Below are positions 23,377-34,565 of a stretch of DNA of 64,000 nucleotides, in pieces. A program made the translations under genes and the position numbers. The DNA comes from Oncomelania hupensis. Its lineage: Eukaryota > Mollusca > Gastropoda > Littorinimorpha > Pomatiopsidae. The stretch spans positions 11,957,312-12,021,311 of the forward strand of contig CM072512.1 of NCBI GenBank assembly GCA_036898135.1, written 5' to 3'. Within the stretch, counting starts at the first letter, position 1. Each line of letters opens with the position of its first letter. The notes under the pieces were generated by a model. The model worked only from the letters and a program-made list of their open reading frames with translations. It was not told where the DNA came from and ran no database searches.

Positions 23377-23432
<56 letters not shown>
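23367..23432. repeat. (GA)n microsatellite
   Basis: Continuation of the array at 22703. The following 23433-23998 shows no supported gene. Confidence 0.9.
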
Positions 23433-23433
<1 letters not shown>

Positions 23434-24009
23434 CGAAGCAGCATCCATCAACTACTAACAGAAATCAGTAGACTAGAATCAATGCAAAATCACTGTCTTT
23501 ATTTTTGTATGTACACACACAATACTGTCATACTAACAAAATGTACAACACACTTCCTGAAATAATTTTAACTGGTATTGGCCGCAGATCCGTGGGAATA
23601 AAAATCTTCTATGCTTTATTTAGTCAGATCATGTCACCTGTTGATGATAGTCAATAGTATAGTATTGTATGCAGCAGCAAACGGTCTGTAGAAAATCAAA
23701 CAAATTCTTTGTACATATCTACGTTTTAAGAAGGAAAGAGGGGAAAAAGCAACATAAATAAAAAATAACCTGTAGTAATAGTATAAAAATCCAAAATTGG
23801 CAGAAAAAAAAAATTGGCAAGAAATAACTGTTTTGAGTGTTTTGTGGGCCATTGCTGATGACATTGGGGTTCAGACAAAGCCTGCATCAAGTTGATTTTC
23901 AAAACACTTCAACCATTCCTTGCTGGTATTTTCTCTTATCAAAACTCGGCATATTTACACAAGCATCAGCCTTCCTTGAGTCTGCATGCAATCCTGCAAA
24001 ATGACATGC

Positions 24010-24455
24010 ATTACATTACATTACATGATTATTGCTTTAGGTCCAGCGGACTCTTCCGAGCCAAATCAGGACTGGACAACCCCCGATCCGCATTAAAGAT
24101 CTGCTAAAACAACCCTAGTGGTAAAACTGAAAGCTCTCCACCAGCTAGTCACTTTACAATAAAGACATCCCACGCAGGGGACGCTGAGGCCATACTCTAA
24201 TTTATCTAACCCCCATTTACAAAAACAAAATAGAATACACAAATAAGGAGTCTTGTCCCGGAAGAGTTTTCAAGAAAAAAGGTAGGTGACTGGTCTAGCG
24301 AAGAAGAAGATAGTATAGCAGATTGATAGAACAGAGCAGGAATGAGAAAGAGCAAATGAGAAAGACAGCGACAGTGGGAATTTAAAGCACTAATTTAAAT
24401 TTCCAGAAAGTGGGGATACTATTTATACTGAAACCCCCAGCACCCCAACGGGGGT
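24010..24455 (-). mobile_element. S1 retroposon, copy 5, internal deletion
   Basis: Both ends are present, but about 110 bp of the middle are missing at around 24235. It is flanked by AAATGACATGC at 23999-24009 and 24456-24466 (11-bp target duplication). Confidence 0.88.
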
Positions 24456-24466
24456 AAATGACATGC

Positions 24467-25285
24467 GAACCATGTTATCACACTATAACTATTATACAGC
24501 ATGGTTCAGTTATCATGCTGGAAAAGTCTTTAATAAAAATAAATAAATAAATGTTTTAATGTTTCCTCAAAATAAGTTAATAAATGCAAACGTTAACTTT
24601 GTTGCTACAGGAAAACAAGCTTTGTGACAGGACACTCAACAGCAATCAACTTCAACAAATATTGTTACGAAAATCCAAACACATAAAAATCAAAGCTGCA
24701 ACCTCTAATGTTGTTATATAATATAAAATACTAATGACATCATAATCATCTGATAAATAAAAATGTAGGTATTACGCAAACCTGAAAAATTAATCAGGAT
24801 TTTTTTTTTTGAGGGGAGGGGGGGGGGGGGGTATATTTATTTATTTACGTGGGTTAGCAACATATTTTGTTCAAGACCAACGGTTTTTCCTTCGTTTCTT
24901 TTCTGTATTTTACCTACACATTCCCAATATAACTAGATCACATTAAAAGAAATAATAATGCCAAATAAAAAAATAAATACAATAGGCATTGTTCTTAAAT
25001 GGCTTAAACCATAAATAAGCAAATTACTTCCTTTGGGAGAGCAAGCAGTTTGAACCTGCGAGCGAATGCATAGGCTGCTACATCAATGTACCAAATAGCA
25101 TAATCTTCTCGGGAACCCTCTTTGAGGCAAATCCATTTGCCCCCGATGAGAATCAATCTCGGATCGACTTTCAAACAACGAAACTGGTTAATCAGATGCT
25201 TTTTATATATGAACCAATTTTCCGTCTTGCAAATATGATTGCATATCGGCAATCATTTTGTGGGGTTTCGATGTATTTATTATTT
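24467..25285. other. No gene seen
   Basis: AT-rich with a T9/G-rich run at 24799-24831. A minus-strand 82-codon frame (25252-25004) matches no known family. Confidence 0.55.
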
Positions 25286-25289
25286 AAAA

Positions 25290-25617
25290 CAAATTTATAA
25301 TTCTTATATAGCGCTTTTTTTAGCTCAAGAGCTGCTCAAGGTACTGGCCGATACAGGATCTAACTCAAACTGCCCAAGCCTCTTACTTGCTGCCCAGGGC
25401 GCACTGTCCTACGCTCAGATGACTGAGCATAATCCCAGGCGACCGGGGATGAGGGAGAACAGAAAACTATTCACTGAAACAACCATCACACTAATAGCAA
25501 CAGTAAGATGGCCAGTGCTCATAGCCAATGTTATGTCCAGGCCTTTGGGAATCGAACCCGCATTTTTTGTTACACGAGCTCCCTGCACTACCGACTGAGC
25601 TATCTCGCGTTTTGACA
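25290..25617 (-). mobile_element. tRNA-derived SINE, nearly complete
   Basis: The minus-strand head has an A box TAGCTCAGTCGG (25602-25591) and B box GGTTCGATTCC (25558-25548) with tRNA-like spacing. The tail is GAGCTGCTCAAGG...GCGCTATATAAGAATTATAA, the L2/CR1-type ending also seen in LINE-C, which suggests mobilisation by that LINE. Fragments of the same family lie at 14860, 47925 and 48640. Confidence 0.8.
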
Positions 25618-26674
25618 GGCAGCCGATTATCATGGTCATAGTTCGGAACTGAATAGTGTACTTTATTCTGATTTTATTTTGATTAAATCAAATTAATGCA
25701 ATAATGGGCAATATAAAATCCAAAATTAACTCACGGCTGAAATAACTTGGTGAGTTGTGTTACTGTTAATAGATGCGTGCATCAAGGAAAAATCAAATAT
25801 GAGTCAAATGCTTTTGAAAAAAATAAAAAAAATTTTAAACACATCAAATATCCTTTCCAATCTACTTCCATGCTTTCCATAAATGCCTTGCTAAAGATTT
25901 ACACTGAACTTGCTGCAAATCCAAGTCCAGAATTTGATGGGTTTCAGGCTCAGTTACAAAACAAAACAAAGAAACAAATATTTAAAAAAATTCAAATATA
26001 ACATAAAAACTTGTAACGCTCAGTTGTTTAGCCGTTTGCATGCTTTGATCCTCTTCAGGCATCGATTTAGATGGTAATTATACTTTCCAGGCTTAACAAA
26101 TGGAATAAACTTTATCCCTGTACATCTTTCAGAATATCTGGATTTAGTTTTGCTTGTTCCCCATGTACACCGCTTTACTGTCTGCATCTTTTGCACAAAG
26201 CAGAATATTGGCGAGTGGCCAAGTTTGTTCTACAAACCAAGAGAGGTAAGCAAAAACTAGGCCTATTTAAGGAATAGACGTTAAAAAAATAAATAAATAA
26301 ATAAACTAGCGGTGGATTTTGCACATTCAGAGCATAAATCTAACCAAAAACACAACAGAACGTTTTTAACTGTAGTTAACATACGTTAATTATTCATTAC
26401 AAAAAACATCTGTATTCTTGGGATACCCTAGTATCTAATTCAGAAATTGTATTTTATAAAACGTTTTGGACTTTGGCGCACAGCAGCCATGCTAAGAAAA
26501 CGTAAGCATGCAAAAAAAAACAAAAAAAAACAGCATGATTTTTGGCATATGCTCAAGCAGAATTCTAAATACCCTGAACCACAGACAACAGCAGAATACA
26601 CAAAAACTGAAACACATGCTTGTAGCTTACAAGGGGTTATCTGTGGTTTGGTCTGATGGCTACTATTATGGCTA
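25618..26674. other. No gene seen; downstream of GHITM
   Basis: AT-rich sequence. Part may be 3' untranslated region of the GHITM transcript that uses the distal last exon. I did not find a canonical AATAAA on the minus strand shortly after that exon. Confidence 0.4.
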
Positions 26675-26753
26675 CTACTTCTGCCGACTTCCAATGAGAG
26701 TGAGGGCGATGCGAATGAAGATGTTCAGCGTGTCCAAGTAGATGCCCACACTC
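26675..26753 (-). CDS. GHITM: GHITM distal alternative last exon (7b)
   Basis: The acceptor is GCTATGTGTAG, with a weaker pyrimidine tract than 7a. It encodes SVGIYLDTLNIFIRIA, then LTLIGSRQK and TAG. The first base completes the same split Met codon as 7a, so it can replace 7a without a frameshift. Of the first 16 codons, nine differ from 7a, seven of them synonymously, which points to selection on the protein. It keeps the conserved Asp of IYLDT but replaces the glycine/arginine tail. Confidence 0.85.
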
Positions 26754-29700
26754 CTACACATAGCATGCAACACAGTTTGTGAACCCGCTGTGAGTGACAA
26801 GTCTATTCCAATGTAATCAAACCCTCCACAGAGCAACAATCAGTTTATTTATAATTTATAGTGGTAAACAGTTCTCATAATTGATGATTAACCCAGGTAC
26901 AATCCAACCATCTTTTATAGTTTTCTAACTCGTACAAGGTACAAAGTGCAGGTATAGTACAAGTCATACACAAAAATTAAAAGCTGAAGTCTTGAATATT
27001 TTTTTCTTTACTAAGCACGCCATAACAAAAAGAAAATGACAGTCTGGTCAGTCTCAACTGTCTGACACATTGACATACAAACACCCAAAACACACACTCA
27101 TGTTTTAGCAAAGCTCACAGACAAAAACATGCAAAGTCAACACACAGATAGTCACACACACACACAATGTGAAAACAAATCACAAGAACTTGATATCTTG
27201 AAATCTGCAGCTGTGCACAGTCTTTCACAAATCCATTCCTCCGTCAACAACACCCAACAAAGACACACTGAAGAGTTAACAGTCTTGTTTGTTTCCAACA
27301 GTCTTGTCAGGACGGCTTGGTTCACTTCCTGCGACCACCACCGCCAGCCATAATCATAGCGATCCTGATGAAGATGTTAATCGTATCCAGGTAAATGCCG
27401 ATGCTCCTGTGAGATGAAACAGCAACAGCAACGTTAACGTTGATGAATGAACGAATGCAACAAATTGTACACAATGTGCAAAACAAAATTCCACACTTGT
27501 AGGCTGAAGATGGCAAAATTAAAAAAAAGAAAAGAAAAATATTGGAACCTGCACTACCGTCATCATCATTATCATCATCATCATTAGTATCATCATCATC
27601 ACCTGCATCACCCCGAGATTGAGTGATGTCTGAAACGACAGAAAATAAATAAAACCAAGGATAACAAATGAGACATAATGAGACAATCGATGAATCGGTG
27701 TGTGAGTGTGTGCATGTGGTTATTTGTATATTATAACTGACACACCAAATTTTGAAATGAAATTTTGGTGAATAAAGATTTTTTGACTTGACTGGAGTTC
27801 CCCACTGACTTGTGCGATAGTTACCATAAATATCGAAAGCTACCATACTGCTCAACCTCGTCAGTTAATGACATTATCACTGTATCAAGTGATTCCAAAG
27901 TAGATCTGACTTAAGTGAATTGATGACTTGGGGAAAAGCATGTAGACTATACATCATCCATAATTATTATTATTACTGGCAGGGATTTGATGCAATGACA
28001 TCCATTATCATTATTATTATTTTTATTGTAGAGTCTTACCCAAAAAGAGTGCACAATGAGTGAAATTCAAAGTGCTTAGAACTGTTTTGCATAACCAGCT
28101 ACATAAATACTTGTAGGTCAGGAACATGTCAATTAAAAATAAATAAATAAATAAGACAAAATAAATATTTAAAAAAAATTATAAATTAACAGTAATAATA
28201 ATAATTGTAATAATACTAATAACCACATTAATAATAATAATAATAAAAATAATAATAATAATGATAATTATTATTATTATTATTATTATTAAGACATAAG
28301 AATAATTATTGACTACGTAGAACTACAGGATTTGGGGGCGGCAGGGTGACAATAGCATAACTGGCATCGATTCACTGTCCACATTTTTCTCTGAAACTAT
28401 TGTTGTGTAGAGAACAAGAAACAGTATTAAAACTGTTTAATTAAATTAGTCCTGGGCACAATCATTCACCATTGCACATAGTCATGAAGTACGTACATGT
28501 TGACAGGGTCATACGTCATGGCACTGAACTCAGCAGCCTTGATAATGCGCTGCGTGTCGTAGAGTAAGAACATGCCAAACAACACCAGACCTCCGTAGAT
28601 TGAGATGGAGTACAGGCCAGCACCCAGAGCTGAGGTAGGGGGCAGGAAAAACGTTCCTGTAACAAAAACAAGCAGGATGACACAACTGTTAATTTGCAGT
28701 CACTGATAATGTGCCCAAGATAGATAGTAACTAGAAACAAATAGGGACATGCACCCCAAGAACGACACACCACTATTTTTTTTCTCCAGCTATGCTCTTT
28801 ATCAGGCGGAACACAACACAAACATAAAACACACAAGAACAAAGCAGTAATTCGCCAACAGAAATCTAAGAAAGAAGGAAACGATATTTAGAAAAGAAGC
28901 AAGAAGAAGCAATAATAACGATAGGAGAGTGGTAGTCAAAATATTCAAACTACAGTGGAACCTCCGGTATCCGTCTCTCTGGTATACGAATCCCTCCATT
29001 ATGTGACCTGAAAACTTCTGACAAATTCATTTCCAATAATAAATGACCTCTGGTATGCGACAACCTCGTTTATGCGACCAGCGACCGTGTCTTAAGCCCT
29101 TTATACGACCGTCTTAGGCAATTTAAAAGAGATATCAGTTAATTTATTGTCTGTATCTTTCGTTTTTTCTCTCATGTTAGTGTACGCCAACTGTTGTCTG
29201 CTATTTCCGGTTTTCAAGTAAGGGACATTACTCGCCTGCACTGGCTTGTCAAAATGGCGTCGCGCAAGAGAAAGTTTGGAGTTTGGCAGAAAGTGTTTCC
29301 CTGTTCAAAATTTATGAAGACACAACTGTTTTCTATTTTTGAAGTTGTGAATTAAAGACAAAGTTAAAAATGAAACATGTTTTACAGTTTTCTTTGTCAG
29401 AGAATACATGCTGGTGAATGTGAACATTATTACTACATACCCCTCCGAGCCTGACCCCCCCCCCCCCCCCCTATCCCCCAACCCTTGTTTCCGGGATAAG
29501 ACCACCTCTATTATAAGACCGTTTTTTCTCAGATTTTGGATGGTCGTATACCGGAGGTATTAGTATGAACATGGGCTGAGCAGAGTTTGAAATTCAAATT
29601 AAGCCCTACTGTGCTAATCAAACCAAGACCTATATGTGTGGTCGGTGGGCAAGAATAAAGTGCCTGAACAAATATATGTTGCGTATGGAAATTACATAGT

Positions 29701-30244
29701 ACAACTGCAATTTCTGTATTTATGGATTTATTTACTCCTAAATTTTATTTAATTTTAAAAGATCAAGGAAAGAGAGAAGTAAGCTTAACTCACCGATGGA
29801 AGAAGCGAAGACGATGCCCAAGCCGATGGCCAGAGGACCTCCCATATAAAGAAATTTCTCACTGGGTGCACACATTGCCACCATGGACAAACCTGCCAAC
29901 AACAGACATTTAAGTTACAAGTCACTGAAAGGCTGCTCAGTAGCACTAGCAGCAACATTCTGCTGCAAACTGGTGAAATTGCATTGTTTAATACCTATAG
30001 TATTTTCATTCCGTTTCCGGCTTTGTTTTATGTCAACCCTAAGACGGCGCCGCAGGTTCAAGTACCGCAAGGGGCAAACTTATGTGATGTAGGTACGAGA
30101 CTGTGCAGGCCATTGATGGCCAAATATGAAATTTGAATTCATTTCCGTCTTCTAACAGCGAACTCCATTCCTTTGGTCTGGTGCATCAATTGTTGTTTTG
30201 TGTGTGTGTACATATACTGTGTGTGTGAGAGAGAGAGAGAGAAT

Positions 30245-30276
<32 letters not shown>

Positions 30277-33200
30277 GAGAGAGAGATTGTTCTTAACTCT
30301 TGCTGTTATACTGAGGAAACCACTGAAAATACAAAAGAGTTCATAGGTGCAAAAATACTGCTGAATGTAAAAAAATAATTGTGCAATTGCTATATTGTGT
30401 GTATGTGCGAGGATATGAATGTAGACGTGTCCTATAGTCTTTTTATGTTTTTGTTCTCTTCTGCCATGTATTAGTTAACACTGTGAAACAACAAATTTTC
30501 CATTGTTTTGTGGACTAAGGACTTCTTGCTTTGGCTTGACTTCACACATGTTTGAGGGGTAGATGTGTGTTGATTGTGTAAGTCGGAATGGGTGAAACAT
30601 ATGAGCATGCAGGTTGGTACAGATCGCCGTGCTTTGAGCCTGATTGGTGACCTGGGGAAAATTTACCTCCAACCACACCAGCCGTGTACCAAGCAGCCCT
30701 GGTGAGAAGGGGGCCGCCCAGTAAACACAGAGGCGCCACTACGGCCCCCATGATCCCAGCATGCACAATCCAAGCCAGCTGTTTTGGTCCTACGCCTTCC
30801 GAGTAGGGCAGGGCTCTGACCACCATCCCTGACCCGATCATTGCCGCAAACATGCCAAGCAGCGTCTGAAAACCATAGTGCACAAGACGGTCAGCATTAT
30901 GGTACACTGGGCAACCCAGTCCATTGTCAGATGAATTGTACGTTTGTCATCGTATATGGTCATTATACGTATCCAATGTGTATGGCATGGCCAAAAATTT
31001 GTCAAAGATACACGCCCCCCAAAAAGTGTGTAAATTTGTCAGGACCATTTTGCTTCATCAGGAACCAAATTTACCTAGCCTGGATAGAGAGGGCACGGCT
31101 TCTTTACAGAAGAAGGGAGACAAACTGTCAAACTCGCCCAAAACCACATTATTTCCCTTCCTTGCTCTAACACTGTTACTAGAACAAGGATTATAATCAA
31201 AAGTAACAAAACATTCTGGATGATAAGTTGCTGAGTAAACCAAAATAGTTGAACATAATATTTACAGGAGAACTATACACCAATATTACTAGCATATCTA
31301 TGGACAACAGTTTGTACTACTAATGCATTAAAAAAATGGTCTAGGTAAGTTTCTGTCCAACATAACATTGATAACATAATAACATTGATAATGTACTATA
31401 TTGACTTGGGTCGAGATTCCCTCAACCCACCCAATTGCTGAAAGAACTGGCCTGGTCGCCAATGCAAGTAAAAATCCTCTCCAGCGACCTAATCCTAGTA
31501 ACGGTTTCACACAAGTAAAAATCTCTTTAAACATTTTTTAAAAATCCTTTCTGGGTCAACCACTTACTCTATTTCAATGGGTTTTTTCCCCTTCACATTT
31601 CACCCAATTGCAGACTGTGTTCTGCAACTTTTTGCCAAAGTTATGTACGAACTAGTGAGAAATGCTACAGAAAAATAATAGTGGTGGTGAAATTTCTGCG
31701 GGAGCACCTTTGACTAGCCAGCCATTCAAGAAACGTCGCACATAAAGATGGCTACCATCACCTCCTACAACCACCACCACCACCACACTTAAAACAGTGT
31801 AACTCACCATCCAAGAGTTGCGCATCATGAGGCTGAGCATTACAGGAGAGCGGCTAATAGCCAGAGCTGAGACGGCGGTGATAACCAGCCCACCACCAAA
31901 GTACATGTAGGTGCTCTGGATACGCTGACGCACTTCCTGGGACCATGCACTGTAAATAATAAACCACAACATTGTAGTAAAGAGACATGACATCCAGAAT
32001 ACAATTATTGAGTTAGGTTACGAATGCATTTTTCACAGACAGGTTTACTAACACATGGATCAGTCTGCCAAAGAATGTTGTCACAGTTGGTACCACTAAT
32101 GCACTTAAAAAATGGTCTAGATACATTTCTGTTCAACATAACATTGATAATGTATTATATTGACTTGAGTACAGATTCCCTCAATCCAACTGGTAGGCAA
32201 AATTCATCAAACAACTGAAAGCCTTTGTACTATGTACTATAAAAATTAAATGCATGTCTATCTAGAGGGCAAAAGTCTGATAGCATACAATGCCATCACT
32301 ATACTATACTATACTATACTATACTATACTATACTATACTATACTATACTATACTATACTATACTATACTATACTATACTATACTATACTATATTATACA
32401 ATACTATATTATGCAATACTATACTATGCTAGGCTATGCTATGCCATGCTATGCTATACTACACTACACTATACTATATAAACAACAAACTTATGCTAAA
32501 GTATGACTACTGACACAGATCTATCAATGGCTCCAGGTTCCTTGGAAAGACCCAGGCCATAGTAACACAGAGCACCGATGCCAAGAACTGAGGCTCCTGC
32601 CAGAAATCCACGTCCCATCTGGAAGGCTGGACATAAAACACAAACAGCAAAATTAACCCTTTCCCTGCCAAGGAAGAACTGCACTGAGCTACAACCATTT
32701 GCCAAGCAAATCTGGCTTACGATTGTAAAAAATGACAAAACATTCTAACGTGAACAAGTATTACTAGTATCAGAAATAACTGGGTGACACTTACATTTAT
32801 ACATTTGTGAAAGTTAATGAAATGTTTTACACAAATATCCTTTGGGAAAAAGGGGAAAAAATGGTTCTAGGTTTAATTCATTTATATAATTTTAGTCCAA
32901 ATAAGAGAGAAAGAGGGAGGAAGTCACATCTCATTTGTTGTACTTTTGATGTATGGGTGAGCAGTAGTGTCGTTTTCCCCTATGTCCTTGTTTGGCGACA
33001 GATCAGCTTTGCGGGGAAATGTGAGTGGAGTGGGATGATGGGGGAGGTGGGCTGCCACCCACCAATGAAAAGGATTATTATACCAAACTTATTGAATGCT
33101 AAACAGCTAATTTTCTAAACTTTCCAATCGTGTGGGTTTGGTTTTTTTGCTGACGGTTTAAGTGTACAGAGAAAAAAAACTTCACAATGACGACGAGATA

Positions 33201-33959
33201 ACATGCCACTGACATTTTTCGTCAAAACATTGTAAAAGGTAAAAAAGGTAAAGGTGGTCCCATAGCCTTGTGGCCGTAGGGGAGCGAGATGTTGGAGATC
33301 ACACTTATCTTGGGCCAGCGAAATGAGGGTGATGCCCATCTCTCTCCCTCGCTGCTTTACCTTCCCCACCCTTAAGAGAGTAGGTACTCAGTCACGGTTG
33401 AGTCAACTGGGGGCGTTGTTATTTGTTGCTTCACGGTTTGCGGTCACCCATCCAAGTGCTAACCGCACTGGACGGTGCTTAACTTGCGACACAGTAGTGA
33501 GTGCTCCAACCACTAAGGGGTTAATATTTAAACATATTCCACTTAATCATCTTTCTCTCAAAAAGACAAAAGAGTTGGGCTCCGAAATCACCGAAACCCC
33601 CCAAAGTATGGGTTACTATTTTCAAAAGTTGAGAATAATAATGATGGTTTATTGTCATGCCAAAGATTTTCTGTTAAGCTCCTAATGATCTATGATCAGT
33701 AAAAATTACTTTTGTCAATTATATGTACATAGGTGTACCCACCAGTGTCTCCGGCTGGCGCCATGATTGTGTCTTTCAGAGATTTGGCTTTCTCAGCCTG
33801 ACGTCTGATGGCATGGCGTGCATCTGAGGCATAATTCTGAAATCGTATTGCAATCCATGGTTGTTTGGGGGCAACCTTTGTGGCGCTCGCACGTCCAAAA
33901 GTTGTAACGAAAGCTGTCAAGGGAAGGGTGCAGCTACGTGCTGCTCTGGCTGCCAGCAT
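26675..33959 (-). CDS. GHITM: Growth hormone-inducible transmembrane protein (TMBIM5/MICS1), seven coding exons
   Basis: GHITM is a multi-pass inner mitochondrial membrane protein of the Bax-inhibitor/TMBIM family, linked to cristae structure and Ca2+/H+ exchange. Coding exons read from splice signals and phase: 33959-33743, 32626-32515, 31949-31808, 30865-30667, 29892-29794, 28656-28497, then either 27406-27322 (7a) or 26753-26675 (7b). The products are 337 or 335 residues; the human protein is 345. The start MLAARAARS resembles the human start and is a likely mitochondrial presequence. Family blocks: MGRGFLAGASVLGIGALCYYG, STYMYFGGGL, GPKQLAWIVHAGIMGAVVAP, GGPLLTRAAWYTAG, MCAPSEKFLYMGGPL, YGGLVLFGMFLLYDTQ. 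The Asp in LLYDTQ and the Asp in IYLDT (exon 7) correspond to the family's paired aspartates. All introns read GT-AG. Intron 5 holds a Tigger derivative, intron 1 a SINE and intron 2 a TACTA microsatellite. Confidence 0.95.
26844..26849 (-). terminator. Candidate poly(A) signal for the GHITM 7a transcript
   Basis: TTTATT on the plus strand reads AATAAA on the minus strand, about 470 bp after the 7a stop and before exon 7b. Confidence 0.5.
27322..27406 (-). CDS. GHITM: GHITM proximal last exon (7a)
   Basis: The acceptor is TTTCATCTCACAG, after a pyrimidine-rich stretch. It encodes SIGIYLDTINIFIRIA, then MIMAGGGGRRK and TGA. The glycine-rich basic end resembles the vertebrate C terminus, so this is probably the ancestral form. 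It joins exon 6 (ending AT at 28497, donor GTACGT) in phase. A minus-strand AATAAA lies at 26849-26844, between 7a and 7b, and could end 7a transcripts before 7b. Confidence 0.92.
28953..29563 (+). mobile_element. Tigger/pogo-like element, internally deleted (copy B)
   Basis: The left terminus CAGTGGAACCTCCGGTAT follows TA. The right end keeps GGTCGTATACCGGAGGTA but then diverges. The first codons of a transposase (MASRKRK) start near 29254 and fuse, after a deletion, to the 3' part shared with copy A at 37179-38013. It lies in GHITM intron 5. Confidence 0.85.
30214..30287. repeat. (GA)n microsatellite
   Basis: Interrupted GA array in GHITM intron 4, preceded by a short GT run. Confidence 0.9.
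31305..31430. repeat. Intronic direct repeat, copy 1
   Basis: It matches 32080-32188 by eye (AATGGTCTAGRTA, CAACATAACATTGATAA, TATATTGACTTG, GATTCCCTCAA). The two copies flank GHITM exon 3 in the same orientation. Confidence 0.75.
32080..32188. repeat. Intronic direct repeat, copy 2
   Basis: Partner of 31305-31430. An extra AACATAATAACATTGAT expansion is present only in copy 1. Confidence 0.75.
32297..32480. repeat. (TACTA)n pentanucleotide array
   Basis: About 95 bp of perfect ACTAT units, then degenerate forms (TATGCTA, CTACACTA). It lies in GHITM intron 2, ending about 35 bp from the exon 2 donor. Confidence 0.95.
33243..33515 (-). mobile_element. SINE with 5S rRNA-like region, copy 2
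   Basis: Close copy of 8832-9122 lying in GHITM intron 1. It keeps the 5S-like block and tail, but the head breaks off at CCAACCACT, so the A box is incomplete. Confidence 0.75.
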
Positions 33960-34565
33960 TTTCACTCCTTCACTCTCTCAGTCCACACAGAAAATCGAAA
34001 ATCTGCAACAACAACGAGTAAAAAAATCCCAGAACGAGTAAAATCAGATATCACAGAATAAGATTGTTTCTAGTCTGCGATGGTACAACTACATTAACAA
34101 ATCTCTGAGTATGACTGCGCAATTTGTTGTTTTGGTTTATCATTATGAAACAGGTAAGTGCGACTTCTTTATTCCAAGCCAAAGGCACAGGCTCAGCACA
34201 GGTGACTCGTACCATCGATGATCGATAACTTTATCTAAATAAAGCAAAGCTTACAAAGCAATGTCGGTTATGTCCACTGACTATTTTACCTTCCGAAACT
34301 ACAGGAAACTGTCACGATGATAAAGCGAAACCTCTGTCTGCCTGAAGCAGTTGTTCATATAATTGTTGCGTCAGTTGTGAACTTGCCCAGGGACAGATGA
34401 ACGAGAACACTCCTTTTCCTTCGCAGTTGTCTCCCTTGCACTGGAAGGGTTTAAAAAAAAAAAAAAGATGGGTGTGTGTGGGGGAGGGGGAAATCGTGTG
34501 AGAACCAAAGTCAAAGGGAAGCAACTCAAGTAAGACGACAGCTCGAGTTATTCAATCTTGGCAAA
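33960..34565. promoter_or_regulatory. Shared head-to-head promoter region of GHITM and CISD2
   Basis: 606 bp separate the two start codons, which point away from each other. No TATA box was seen in a useful position for either gene. TTGCGTCA at 34366-34373 (reverse TGACGCAA) resembles a CRE/ATF-type site. Transcription starts are unknown, and function is inferred from geometry only. Confidence 0.6.

Noticed and set aside
25548..25602. Possible tRNA gene
   Set aside because: A and B boxes are present but the acceptor and anticodon stems do not pair well, and a SINE body with an L2-type tail follows. Called a SINE.
28516..28842. Minus-strand 108-codon frame overlapping GHITM exon 6
   Set aside because: It is in a different frame from the conserved exon and shows no homology. 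A shadow.
33960..33965. GTG codon two codons upstream as GHITM start
   Set aside because: A normal ATG at 33959 gives MLAARAARS, matching the family N terminus.
34476..34565. Upstream in-frame extension of CISD2 exon 1
   Set aside because: The extension lacks an ATG in good context and does not resemble the family. The ATG at 34566 gives the family-typical N terminus.
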